Positions 1 through 7,342 of a DNA stretch of 16,033 bases are shown here, piece after piece. The DNA lies in assembly GCA_003448685.1 (NCBI GenBank), contig DLXW01000183.1, positions 3,682 to 19,714 on the forward strand, written 5' to 3'. Below the pieces are notes generated by a model, which did not search any database, had not been told where the DNA came from, and saw nothing but the letters and a program-made list of their open reading frames with translations. Source of the stretch: Cyanothece sp. UBA12306 (GTDB lineage: Bacteria; Cyanobacteriota; Cyanobacteriia; Cyanobacteriales; Microcystaceae). Position 1 is the first letter of the stretch. Every line of letters starts with the position of its first letter. The translations under genes were made by a program, and so were the position numbers.

Positions 1-30
1 TAAAGGGTAAGAGGGAAAAAGGATAGAGGG

Positions 31-429
31 TTAAGGAGTTCTCCCGAACACGCAGACTATCCGAAAACCGAAAGTGGAGTAATTAGCCCCGAACCAAGAG
101 TTGAAGCGGGAAGCAGAACGGCAGCCATTAGGAGAATCTTTCCAGGAACCGCCCCGCAGTGGAGAACCCTTATAATTGAGATCAACTCCATTGATCCAAA
201 GACTGCGATCTGGGGGTTCATTTTCATAGTTTCGATGCCATTCATCAGCACACCATTCCCAAACATTGCCGTGCATATCGTATAATCCAAAGGCATTAGG
301 GGGAAATTGACCTACAGAAGTCGTTTCTTCCCTGTATTGCCCTTTTGGTTCATCAGCAAAAGTAGAAGTTGCATCATAATTAGCTAAGTCTCCTGTAATG
401 GTTTGGCCAAAATAAATTCTAAATTCTAC
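31..429 (-). pseudogene. 5'-truncated FGE-sulfatase (formylglycine-generating-enzyme-like) domain remnant
   Basis: The minus-strand frame encodes the C-terminal half of a SUMF1/FGE-sulfatase (C-type-lectin-like) domain. Seen in order are YFGQTITGDLANYD, the hallmark FGLYDMHGNVWEWC, the conserved LRGGSW and CRSASR, then GFRIVC, and a TAA stop at 31-33. Reading upstream, family-like sequence continues past the first in-frame ATG (274-276) to about 409. It then runs into an array of ATTCTNN heptamers, where an in-frame stop lies at 433-435. No start codon lies between that stop and ATG 276, so roughly the first half of a normal domain is missing and this is probably not a working gene. Members occur as C-terminal modules of cyanobacterial signalling and conflict proteins and as variable proteins of diversity-generating retroelements. 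Nothing here shows a retroelement, but the sequence left of position 1 is not visible. Confidence 0.8.
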
Positions 430-450
430 ATTCTACATTCTAAATTTTAC
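416..450. repeat. Heptamer tandem array ATTCTNN, 5 units
   Basis: Five consecutive 7-base units start at 416, 423, 430, 437 and 444. Four match ATTCTAA or ATTCTAC and the last is ATTTTAC. Short heptamer tandem repeats are a known feature of cyanobacterial genomes. The array lies between the Trypco1 gene and the FGE remnant and coincides with the point where FGE similarity ends. The same heptamer recurs in the same orientation at 898-974. Confidence 0.9.
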
Positions 451-457
451 CTTCTTC

Positions 458-835
458 TCAATCTTTTCGCTTAAATTTGAAAGTCATAGCTCCTTTTCCG
501 CCAGCTTTCCCTCCTATCCCCAATAAACTAACTTTTCCTTCTCCATTCACTTCTACCGATAACTCTACTTCATCTAACCTCATTTTGCTATTTGGGGGTT
601 CAGCTTCATCAAGAATTTCGCGCATAGCGGCGATAAAACCCTTCATTTCCTGTTTAAGCTTGTCTAATTCTACTTCAGTGCGTTTTAACCCAGCAACCTC
701 TGTAATAGCTGTCTCCTCTTCCCATAATAGTCCTCCAGTATCATCACCACCTCTAGTTCCACGTCTAGATACTTGTTCGGGAACAGTTGCGCTGATAATG
801 CCGATGGTTTCTGGTATATTTGATGTCATGTTCAA
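458..835 (-). CDS. Small protein with C-terminal CU044_2847/Trypco1-type domain
   Basis: 125 residues. The N-terminal third (1-45) is polar and Gly/Thr-rich with no recognisable fold. Residues about 48-80 look helical (AGLKRTEVELDKLKQEM). Residues 85-124 have the strand pattern of the CU044_2847 family, also called trypsin-co-occurring domain 1: DEVELSVEVNGEG, a Gly/Lys-rich turn, then TFKFKRKD. From published comparative work the family is found beside trypsin-like proteases and other effectors in NTP-dependent bacterial conflict systems, where it is thought to act as an adaptor. Its biochemical role is not known to me. The start is ATG 833-835, with a second in-frame ATG two codons later; neither has a clear Shine-Dalgarno sequence. 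The gene lies upstream of the FGE remnant on the same strand, which supports a conflict-locus origin, and is divergent from the M14 peptidase. Assignment rests on the C-terminal pattern alone. Confidence 0.65.
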   Translation of the reverse strand: MNMTSNIPETIGIISATVPEQVSRRGTRGGDDTGGLLWEEETAITEVAGLKRTEVELDKLKQEMKGFIAAMREILDEAEPPNSKMRLDEVELSVEVNGEGKVSLLGIGGKAGGKGAMTFKFKRKD

Positions 836-897
836 TATTAGTTAGTTGTTGCTTTTTTTGACTAATTCCTAGGATAATTTATGAATGGAGCAAAAAA

Positions 898-974
898 ATT
901 CTAAATTCTGCATTCTTCATTCTAAATTCTGCATTCTTCATTCTGCATTCTTCATTCTAAATTCTACATTCCAA
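898..974. repeat. Heptamer tandem array ATTCTNN, 11 units
   Basis: Eleven consecutive 7-base units run from 898 to 974 with the pattern ATTCT followed by AA, GC, TC or AC; the last unit is ATTCCAA. They have the same unit and orientation as the array at 416-450. Because 21 bases equal seven codons, the array is open in the plus frame of the downstream peptidase and would be read as a seven-residue peptide repeat (KFCILHS-like) if translation began at ATG 885. Confidence 0.93.
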
Positions 975-977
975 ACT

Positions 978-2645
978 ATGTCCTTTGATTTTAGCCATTA
1001 TTACACCTATACAGAACTGGTAGATTATTTAAACCAGATGGCCTCGCGTTATCCTCAACTGGTACAGTTAAAAACCATAGGACAAAGTTATGCTGGTAGA
1101 GATATTTGGTTAATGATCCTAACCAACCAAAATACTCGAAATTACCTCGAAAAACCTGGTTATTGGATTGATGCGAATACCCATGCAGGAGAAGTAACCG
1201 GATCTGCTGTTGCTTGCTATATTATTGATCAGTTATTGAACCAGTATGGTAATGATGCTACTATCTCTCATTTACTAGATAATTATACTGTTTATGTATT
1301 GCCTCGTTTAGCCGTTGATGGTGCAGAAAAATATCTTACCTCTCCCTACCGTTTGCGATCGAGTATTCGTCCCTATCCCTATCCCCACGAACAGGATGGA
1401 CTGCATCGAGAAGATGTCAATGGAGATGGGTTAATCTTAGAAATGAGAATTAAGGATGATTGTGGGGCCTGGAAAGTATCCGAATTAGATCCCCGTATTA
1501 TGGTACACCGCGAACCCGAAGAATTTGGGGGAACCTACTATAATATTATCCCAGAAGGATTAATCCACAATTTTGATGGATATGATGTAAAAGTGGCTCC
1601 TCCCCTCGAAGGAATGGATTTTAACCGCAATTATCCCCATTTATGGGCTCCGGAAGCTGAGCAAAAAGGAGCAGGTGATTTTCCCTTTTCTGAGCCAGAA
1701 ACCCGCGCAGAAGCCGAATTTTGGCAACAAAACCGCAATATTAATGGATTTATTAGTTATCATACCTATGGGTCGGTAATTTTGCGTCCCTATAGTAACC
1801 ATTCCGATGAAGAGTTCCCCGTCGAAGATCTCGATATTTATAAAATTCTCGGGAATAAAGGCAAAGAACTAACTGGATATGATTGTATCTCTATTTATCA
1901 TGACTTCCGTAATCATTCCCAAGATTTTACCTATGGGGTGATGGATGATTATGGTTACGATCATTTTGGTTGGTTTGGCTTTACCATCGAATTATGGGAT
2001 ATAATCACAGAATCGGGAGTAATCAAAGAAAATTACCGCTTATGGGATGGTTGTCACCCCCCAGAAGATGATCTCAAGATTTTGCAATGGAATGATCAGA
2101 ATTTAGGAGGGAAAGGGTTTATTAATTGGCAACCTTTTGAACATCCCCAACTCGGAGAAGTAGAAATTGGGGGATGGAATTACAAAACCTGTTGGCAAAA
2201 TGCCCCTGCTGAATATTTGCCCCAATTGTGCCAAAAACAGTATAATTTCGCTGTTAGTCAAGCTTTACTCTGTCCTCGCTTAGCGATCGCCTCTACGAAT
2301 ATTACCTATCAAGGGGGAGATATTTATCATCTGGTGGTTCAAGTGGAAAATCAGGGATTTTTGCCCACCTATACCAGCAAAAAAGCGTTACAACGTAAAG
2401 CAGTTCGTCCCATTGAAGCGATTTTATCTTTACCCGATGGGGTAACCTTAATTAGTGGACAATTAGAACAAGAAATTGAACATTTAGAAGGACGTTCTAA
2501 TAAAGCTTTACGTTGGTTAGCAAAAGGAACAGATTATCGTTGTCATTTAGAATGGGTTGTTAAGGGATATTCTGGTGCAGAAATTGAGGTTAAATTCTGT
2601 TCAGAACGCGCTGGAACTGTGAGCAGTTATTTGATTTTAAAGTAG
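978..2645 (+). CDS. M14-family zinc carboxypeptidase
   Basis: 555 residues from ATG 978. The frame is open from ATG 885, but those extra 31 codons are made of the heptamer array and look unlike peptidase sequence, so I start at MSFDFSHYY. The catalytic domain spans about 5-390. Zinc ligands appear as H69 and E72 in THAGEVTG and H262 in ISYHTYG; substrate-binding residues lie in MDFNRNYP (213-220); the catalytic glutamate is E338 in FTIELWD. Residues about 445-555 form a beta-rich tail resembling a CARDB/Ig-like accessory domain (VVQVENQGFLPTY). There is no signal peptide, so action is probably cytoplasmic. The family removes C-terminal residues from peptides; the substrate here is unknown. 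It is divergent from the Trypco1 gene. Before the restriction-modification genes arrived it would have been the convergent neighbour of the oxidoreductase gene. Confidence 0.9.
   Translation: MSFDFSHYYTYTELVDYLNQMASRYPQLVQLKTIGQSYAGRDIWLMILTNQNTRNYLEKPGYWIDANTHAGEVTGSAVACYIIDQLLNQYGNDATISHLLDNYTVYVLPRLAVDGAEKYLTSPYRLRSSIRPYPYPHEQDGLHREDVNGDGLILEMRIKDDCGAWKVSELDPRIMVHREPEEFGGTYYNIIPEGLIHNFDGYDVKVAPPLEGMDFNRNYPHLWAPEAEQKGAGDFPFSEPETRAEAEFWQQNRNINGFISYHTYGSVILRPYSNHSDEEFPVEDLDIYKILGNKGKELTGYDCISIYHDFRNHSQDFTYGVMDDYGYDHFGWFGFTIELWDIITESGVIKENYRLWDGCHPPEDDLKILQWNDQNLGGKGFINWQPFEHPQLGEVEIGGWNYKTCWQNAPAEYLPQLCQKQYNFAVSQALLCPRLAIASTNITYQGGDIYHLVVQVENQGFLPTYTSKKALQRKAVRPIEAILSLPDGVTLISGQLEQEIEHLEGRSNKALRWLAKGTDYRCHLEWVVKGYSGAEIEVKFCSERAGTVSSYLILK
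2283..2290. repeat. HIP1 octamer (one of eight in the window)
   Basis: The perfect palindrome GCGATCGC, the highly iterated palindrome of cyanobacteria, occurs at 2283, 4959, 9991, 10490, 10647, 13548, 13726 and 15791. No copy lies between 2291 and 4958, the restriction-modification module plus its surroundings. Its abundance supports a cyanobacterial source. Confidence 0.9.
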
Positions 2646-2703
2646 CACTAAAAACCTCATTTGTCTATAATTTTTTTATTCAATTTTTAGATAATTTATC
2701 TGA

Positions 2704-2742
2704 TCAAACAGCAATCTTTTCTAGGGTAACAATAGCATTATA
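2704..2742 (-). pseudogene. Displaced 3'-end relic of the FdhF/YdeP-type oxidoreductase gene
   Basis: Read on the minus strand this stretch encodes YNAIVTLEKIAV and a TGA stop at 2704-2706. The oxidoreductase gene at 4906-7131 ends YNAIVRLEKI and a stop. Bases 2714-2743 match 4910-4939 at 25 of 30 positions, including the exact 16-base core AACAATAGCATTATAA (2728-2743 and 4924-4939). Apart from the T/R codon, the differences within the shared codons are third-base or synonymous (cta/tta, aag/aaa, att/ata). This is what a diverged coding tail would show. Similarity fades upstream of the Tyr codon. It lies just left of the restriction-modification genes. Confidence 0.7.
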
Positions 2743-2781
2743 ACAACAAGCACGGTAGAGCCAAAAAAGAAACTAAATTTT

Positions 2782-3552
2782 ATGGATAAACTCTATAGCT
2801 ATCATCAGAGTAAAGTTGAATTAACTAAACAAATAATGCTTAGAAAAAATATGATCAAGGTTCCTAACAATATTGCTAAAAACTTAATTGATACATATCA
2901 ATTATGCAGAGTTATGGATGATTATCTTGATGATTATTTTAAAATATCACTAAGTTCTCCATTTTTATTGAATATTAGTGAGGAAATAGATAACATAATG
3001 GCTAAATTTAAAAAAGAAGTTTTAGAAGGATTAAGGCAAGAAAAAGAACAATTTAGAAAAATAAGTAAAACTACCAAACAAAGATTTAAAAATATATTTC
3101 AATTTTCCGGGAGTGAAAATTTATATTTATCTAATATATATACTCGTTTTATTTCAGAAAACTTAGGTCATAAATTTGAAGATATCGCTAATTTGAGTAA
3201 TCAAGTCTATATTCCAAATCAAGAAATAGGTATTAAACTAAAAGGGGTTGATTTAATAATTCATGATAGAGGCATAATTAAATATACACAACTAAAAACA
3301 AAAAAAGATACATTAACAGGAAGCCAGAAAGATAGAAGTATTGAAGAATTAAAAATTCATCCCTATTCAATATTTGCAGCAGCCTTAGATATGGGTAGTT
3401 CATGGACAATTAGTGCTAAATCAGTTAAAAATTACAATATAGAATTAATGGCTGGTAAATCATTTTGGTCATTAATTAATTTAGACTATGATTTAATGCT
3501 TAGCAAAGTTGCTAAGACTATTAATGAACTTGACAAAGAACTTTATAGTTGA
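2782..3552 (+). CDS. Candidate restriction endonuclease (PD-(D/E)xK-like, DxnQxK form)
   Basis: 256 residues, not recognised by overall sequence. Position 58 bases ahead of a C5-cytosine methyltransferase on the same strand suggests the cognate restriction enzyme. A nuclease-like core is visible at residues 150-178: GVDLIIHD supplies D157, then KYTQLKTKK supplies Q170 and K172. This resembles the D-Xn-QxK variant of the PD-(D/E)xK fold seen in Mrr-type nucleases. E133 in the preceding helix (KFEDIANL) could be the additional acidic residue. Residues 60-105 are Lys/Glu-rich and probably helical. Base composition is extreme: 2941-3000 has 14 G or C in 60 bases, and AUA and AAA codons are frequent, unlike the flanking genes, so recent transfer is likely. 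The start is ATG 2782; no strong ribosome-binding site is visible. Recognition sequence unknown. Confidence 0.6.
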   Translation: MDKLYSYHQSKVELTKQIMLRKNMIKVPNNIAKNLIDTYQLCRVMDDYLDDYFKISLSSPFLLNISEEIDNIMAKFKKEVLEGLRQEKEQFRKISKTTKQRFKNIFQFSGSENLYLSNIYTRFISENLGHKFEDIANLSNQVYIPNQEIGIKLKGVDLIIHDRGIIKYTQLKTKKDTLTGSQKDRSIEELKIHPYSIFAAALDMGSSWTISAKSVKNYNIELMAGKSFWSLINLDYDLMLSKVAKTINELDKELYS

Positions 3553-3610
3553 AGCTTTAATTAAATTTGAGTTACAATTGTGGAATACAAGTTAAAAATA
3601 AAAGTATCAA

Positions 3611-4879
3611 ATGACAAAACTAACCCTAAATCAAGCATCAGAATTTTTAGGAATTTCTCCTGATTTAATTCGTACTTGGGAAAAGAAAAAACTAATTAAA
3701 AGCGAAAAAAATCATCAGATTAGGTTGTTTGATTTAGAATTACTGCAAAGAGTTTACAATAGTTGGAATGGCCAATCTCAAGAAATAGGCTTTAAAGTTT
3801 TACAAAGTGACCAGAAAACAGATTTAACCGTAATTGAATTATTTGCTGGTTGCGGGGGAATGGCATTAGGGTTAGAAAATTCGGGATTAAAAACTCAATT
3901 ATTAGTAGAAATCAACAAAGACTGTGTGAATACTTTGCAAAAAAATCGCCCTAATTGGCAAGTTATGCAGGAGGATGTCAGTAAGATTGATTTTAAACCC
4001 TATCAGAATAAAATAGATATTGTATCTGGGGGATTTCCTTGCCAAGCTTTTAGTTATGCAGGAAAAGGAAAAGGATTTGAAGATACTAGAGGAACCTTAT
4101 TTTTTGAGTTTGCCCGTTGTTTAGCAGAAATTAAACCTAAGATAGCTTTAGCAGAAAATGTCAGAGGTTTACTGAGTCATCAACAGGGAAAAACTCTATC
4201 TATTATGTTAAAATCCTTAGAACAATTAGGTTATAAACCTAGTTATAAGGTCATCAGTACCCAATTCTTAGATGTTCCCCAAAAACGGGAACGAGTTGTT
4301 ATTATTGCCGTCCGTAAAGATTTAGCAATTCCCGCTATTTTCCCCACACCTAAAAACTATACAATCTCTCTAAGAGAAGCCTTAAAAAATTGTCCTGACT
4401 CTATTGGAACTAAATATAAAGAACAAAAAAAAGCGATTATGGAATTAGTTCCCCCCGGAGGAAATTGGAAAGATTTACCCTTAGATATCCAAAAAAAATA
4501 TCTAAAAAATAGTTTTTTTAAAGGTGGAGGTAGAACAGGTTTTGCTAAGAGGTTATCTTGGGATGAACCCTGTTTAACGATTACTTGTAGTCCAGCACAA
4601 ACCCAAACTGAAAGATGTCATCCTGATGAAACTAGACCCCTCACAGTAAGAGAATATGCGAGAGTACAAACTTTTCCTGATGATTGGGAATTTACCGGTT
4701 CTTTAACCACCCAATACAAACAAATTGGTAATGCTGTTCCGGTCAATATGTCCTATCATTTAGGAAAATGCCTAATTGCTATGTTAGAGAAAAAGTGGGA
4801 GCATTATCTTCAATTAGAAATTATTAGCAACTCAGACAAAAAAGTAGAACAGTTAGCAATTCCTGGGTTAGTCATTTAA
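3611..4879 (+). CDS. DNA (cytosine-5-)-methyltransferase with N-terminal MerR-like helix-turn-helix
   Basis: 422 residues. Residues 3-48 form a MerR-like helix-turn-helix (LNQASEFLGISPDLIRTWEKK, read as LNQASEFLG then ISPDLIRTWEKK). A complete C5-methyltransferase follows: motif I FAGCGG (78-83), motif IV GGFPCQ with catalytic C144, motif VI ENVRG (182-186), motif VIII QKRERV (224-229), a target-recognition region about 250-335 with a SFFKGGGRTG segment, motif IX RPLTVREYARVQ (342-353) and motif X GNAVPV (373-378). It transfers a methyl group from S-adenosylmethionine to a cytosine in a specific site and would protect the host from the upstream nuclease. All catalytic motifs are intact. N-terminal DNA-binding domains on some C5-methyltransferases (for example M.SsoII) repress their own transcription; a similar role here is inference. 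Target sequence cannot be read from the protein. Confidence 0.93.
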   Translation: MTKLTLNQASEFLGISPDLIRTWEKKKLIKSEKNHQIRLFDLELLQRVYNSWNGQSQEIGFKVLQSDQKTDLTVIELFAGCGGMALGLENSGLKTQLLVEINKDCVNTLQKNRPNWQVMQEDVSKIDFKPYQNKIDIVSGGFPCQAFSYAGKGKGFEDTRGTLFFEFARCLAEIKPKIALAENVRGLLSHQQGKTLSIMLKSLEQLGYKPSYKVISTQFLDVPQKRERVVIIAVRKDLAIPAIFPTPKNYTISLREALKNCPDSIGTKYKEQKKAIMELVPPGGNWKDLPLDIQKKYLKNSFFKGGGRTGFAKRLSWDEPCLTITCSPAQTQTERCHPDETRPLTVREYARVQTFPDDWEFTGSLTTQYKQIGNAVPVNMSYHLGKCLIAMLEKKWEHYLQLEIISNSDKKVEQLAIPGLVI

Positions 4880-4905
4880 GATGGATTAGTTTTTTCTGGG
4901 AATTG

Positions 4906-7131
4906 TTATATTTTTTCTAAACGAACAATAGCATTATAATTAGGAATACCAGCAACAGGCGATCGCTGTTTATTATCTAGTAAGATATTACCTTCTGGCC
5001 AATGAATTTGTAAATTACCTGGTTGAATTGGTGCCAAATAAATTTTACCTTGATATTCTCCGCATTCATTCTTTAAAACCACAGGATCACCTGGTTTTAG
5101 TGCTAATTTATCAGCATCTAATTTACTGATCAAAATAGCTTCTCGGAATGCACCTGTAATAGCATCTTTGTTTTCTTGTACCATACTATTAAACTGTTTT
5201 CCCCGACGAGTTGCTACCGCAAAATAACCATCAGGTAACTGATTTTCTGGGGGAGAAAGAGCAATAAATTTTGCTTTATGATCAGGGGTGGGAAAATTCC
5301 AACCAAAACACAGATGAGAACCCCCATATTGAAACTGATCTCCAGCTTCTTTGAGATGTTGAATTCCTGCATATTGGGGGATAACTTGAGCAATTTCTTG
5401 CCGAATAGCTGTGGTATTTTCAAAAGATAATTTATCAGTTAATTCTGGGTTAACCCGTTTAGCTATCTCCAGAAAAACTTGCCATTCTGGCCTTGCTTCT
5501 CCCATGGGATGTCCAGGAATTTCGGGGCTAAAAATTACCCGTCTTTCTGTATTAGTTTCCGTAACTCCCCCAGGAATTTCATAGCGAGTAGTAGCAGGTA
5601 ATAAAATAACGGTTTCTGCTGGTTCAAGGAACATTTGGGGAGAACAAATAATATCAAAATGAACCCTTAAAGGAACTTTTTTAAGAGCATTTTCTACATA
5701 ATCTGGATCGGGTAAAACTTCCAAAAAATTACCACCGACTGAGACTAAAACGTCTAAGTTACCATCAGCAGCAGCATCGATCATTTCTGAAGTAATTAAT
5801 CCTTGAGTAGTAGGAACTTCAAAACCCCAAAGTTGACCCAATTTTTGCGCATTTTCACTATTAATAGATTTGCCCCCAGGAAACACCGTAGCATAACAGC
5901 CCATTTCTGCCCCTCCTTGTACCCCAGAATGACCACGAATAGGCATTAAACCGCAACCTTCCCGCCCAACAAATCCCTTAGTCAAGGCTAAATTAATGAT
6001 AGCTTTAACGTTATCTTCTCCCCAGGGATGTTGGGTAATGCCCATACTCCAAACGAAGACGGCTTTTTGTGCTTGGTGAATCATTTGAGCAAACTCATAC
6101 ATTTGTTGTCTGGTTGCCCCAGAAAGCTGTTCTAATTTCTCCCAAGATTGATCACTTAGAGTATTTTTAAGTTCATTAAATCCCTTAGTATGATGGGTAA
6201 TAAAATAATGATCAGTCCAATTATTTTCGATTAAATGTTTAAGGGTTCCATTAAGAAAAGCCATATCTCCCCCCACATTAACCAAGAAACAATCTTCAGC
6301 AAATTTAGTACCAAATAAAGCACTTTCAGGAATAGAAGGAACCCAATATCTTTCCATTCCTGGTTCCCGATAACTATTAATCATGACAATACGAGTACCG
6401 GCTTTTTTGGCCCAATGGAGATATTTAACAGTTACCGGTTGATTATTCGCTACATTTGAGCCAATAAATACTAATAAATCCGTGCCGATCCAATCTTTAT
6501 AGGAACAAGTGGTCGCTGCTACTCCTAAAGAAGTTTTCAACCCTGTGGTACTAGGAGAATGACAAATTCTAGCCGCATTATCCACGTTATTTGTCCCCAG
6601 AGAACGAACGGCTTTTTGCGCTGCATAGTAGGTTTCATTAACTGTTCCCCGACTGGTCAAATAATAGCCCGTGCGATCGGGTTTTGTCTGACGAATATGA
6701 CTGGCAATGCAGTCTAGGGCTTCATACCAGCTAATACGATGGAAACCTTTATCCCCTTGATCCCGTCTCATAGGATAGGGTAATCTTCCCATTTTTCGTA
6801 GATGGGAACTGCGTTTACTAGGCAATAAAGAGACATCACTAAGACATTGGGGATCAAAAGCAGACATCGTATTAAGACGCAAAAGTCTCAACCGCACATT
6901 GCATAAATGAAATCCTTCAACTGTCCAATCTTTCATTCCCGTTGTTCCCAAGGCGCAACCATCACAAACGCCTTGGTTAAGAATATTCCAAGCATAGGGC
7001 AATTGATCGCGATTTTCCCAAACTGTTCGCACCAGTTCCCAATAGTTATTAGGATATTGCTCCCCTACTCCAAAGGGTTTCCAGCTTGCCCAATGTTGAG
7101 GATTCCAAATTTTTGAGGGTTGATTTAGCAT
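4906..7131 (-). CDS. FdhF/YdeP-family molybdopterin oxidoreductase
   Basis: 741 residues, close to the usual family length (E. coli YdeP is about 760). The N-terminus has GVCDGCALGTTGMKDWT with C56 and C59, then C77 in GFHLCNVRLRLLRLNTM, the iron-sulphur region typical of the YdeP/FdhA-like branch. The likely molybdenum ligand is C190 in ARICHSPSTTGL, at the place of Sec/Cys in formate dehydrogenases. VWSMGITQH, GREGCGLMPIRGHSGVQGG and the C-terminal dinucleotide-binding part (residues about 620-735, ATRRGKQFNSM, KPGDPVVL) complete the fold. The electron donor, acceptor and substrate are unknown; no partner subunit lies nearby, so it probably works alone in the cytoplasm. It is not the assimilatory nitrate reductase NarB, whose N-terminal cysteine pattern differs. 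A second copy of the last ten codons lies at 2704-2742 beyond the restriction-modification genes. Start ATG 7131 lacks a clear ribosome-binding site. Confidence 0.88.
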   Translation of the reverse strand: MLNQPSKIWNPQHWASWKPFGVGEQYPNNYWELVRTVWENRDQLPYAWNILNQGVCDGCALGTTGMKDWTVEGFHLCNVRLRLLRLNTMSAFDPQCLSDVSLLPSKRSSHLRKMGRLPYPMRRDQGDKGFHRISWYEALDCIASHIRQTKPDRTGYYLTSRGTVNETYYAAQKAVRSLGTNNVDNAARICHSPSTTGLKTSLGVAATTCSYKDWIGTDLLVFIGSNVANNQPVTVKYLHWAKKAGTRIVMINSYREPGMERYWVPSIPESALFGTKFAEDCFLVNVGGDMAFLNGTLKHLIENNWTDHYFITHHTKGFNELKNTLSDQSWEKLEQLSGATRQQMYEFAQMIHQAQKAVFVWSMGITQHPWGEDNVKAIINLALTKGFVGREGCGLMPIRGHSGVQGGAEMGCYATVFPGGKSINSENAQKLGQLWGFEVPTTQGLITSEMIDAAADGNLDVLVSVGGNFLEVLPDPDYVENALKKVPLRVHFDIICSPQMFLEPAETVILLPATTRYEIPGGVTETNTERRVIFSPEIPGHPMGEARPEWQVFLEIAKRVNPELTDKLSFENTTAIRQEIAQVIPQYAGIQHLKEAGDQFQYGGSHLCFGWNFPTPDHKAKFIALSPPENQLPDGYFAVATRRGKQFNSMVQENKDAITGAFREAILISKLDADKLALKPGDPVVLKNECGEYQGKIYLAPIQPGNLQIHWPEGNILLDNKQRSPVAGIPNYNAIVRLEKI

Positions 7132-7342
7132 AATAGTTATTTATGATGCAAAAAACCTAAACTATAGTACCAAGAACAGATTCCTGAATAAATTTAAAGA
7201 TCAGGTTACAATGCCAATAGCCAATTTCTTTATATTGTGGCATAATTTGCCGAATGGGATTATTGTCCGAATCCTAAAGAGGTTATCCTAAATAACGATG
7301 ATTTGCTAAAACCGCCAAATTGTAAAGGACATTATCTAAGGT
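7132..7342. other. Intergenic region between divergent oxidoreductase and LCP genes
   Basis: 211 bases, AT-rich, with the 5' ends of both neighbouring genes facing outward, so both promoters must be here. I see no strong promoter pair. A weak inverted repeat, GGATT..AATCC, is present near 7257-7275. No reading frame or RNA gene is evident. Confidence 0.4.

Noticed and set aside
31..276. Target protein of a diversity-generating retroelement
   Set aside because: The FGE-type C-terminus would fit, but no reverse transcriptase, template repeat or accessory gene is visible and the gene is truncated at its 5' end.
416..974. CRISPR array
   Set aside because: The repeats are contiguous 7-base units without spacers, and no cas genes are present.
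4857..4905. Terminator hairpin after the methyltransferase gene
   Set aside because: CAATTCC and GGAATTG can pair, but the loop is about 35 bases and no T run follows on the plus strand in the right place.
4906..7131. Assimilatory nitrate reductase NarB
   Set aside because: The large molybdopterin protein has the CDGCALG, LCNVRLRLLRLNTM and ARICHSPS patterns of the FdhF/YdeP branch, and no nitrate transport or nirA genes are near.
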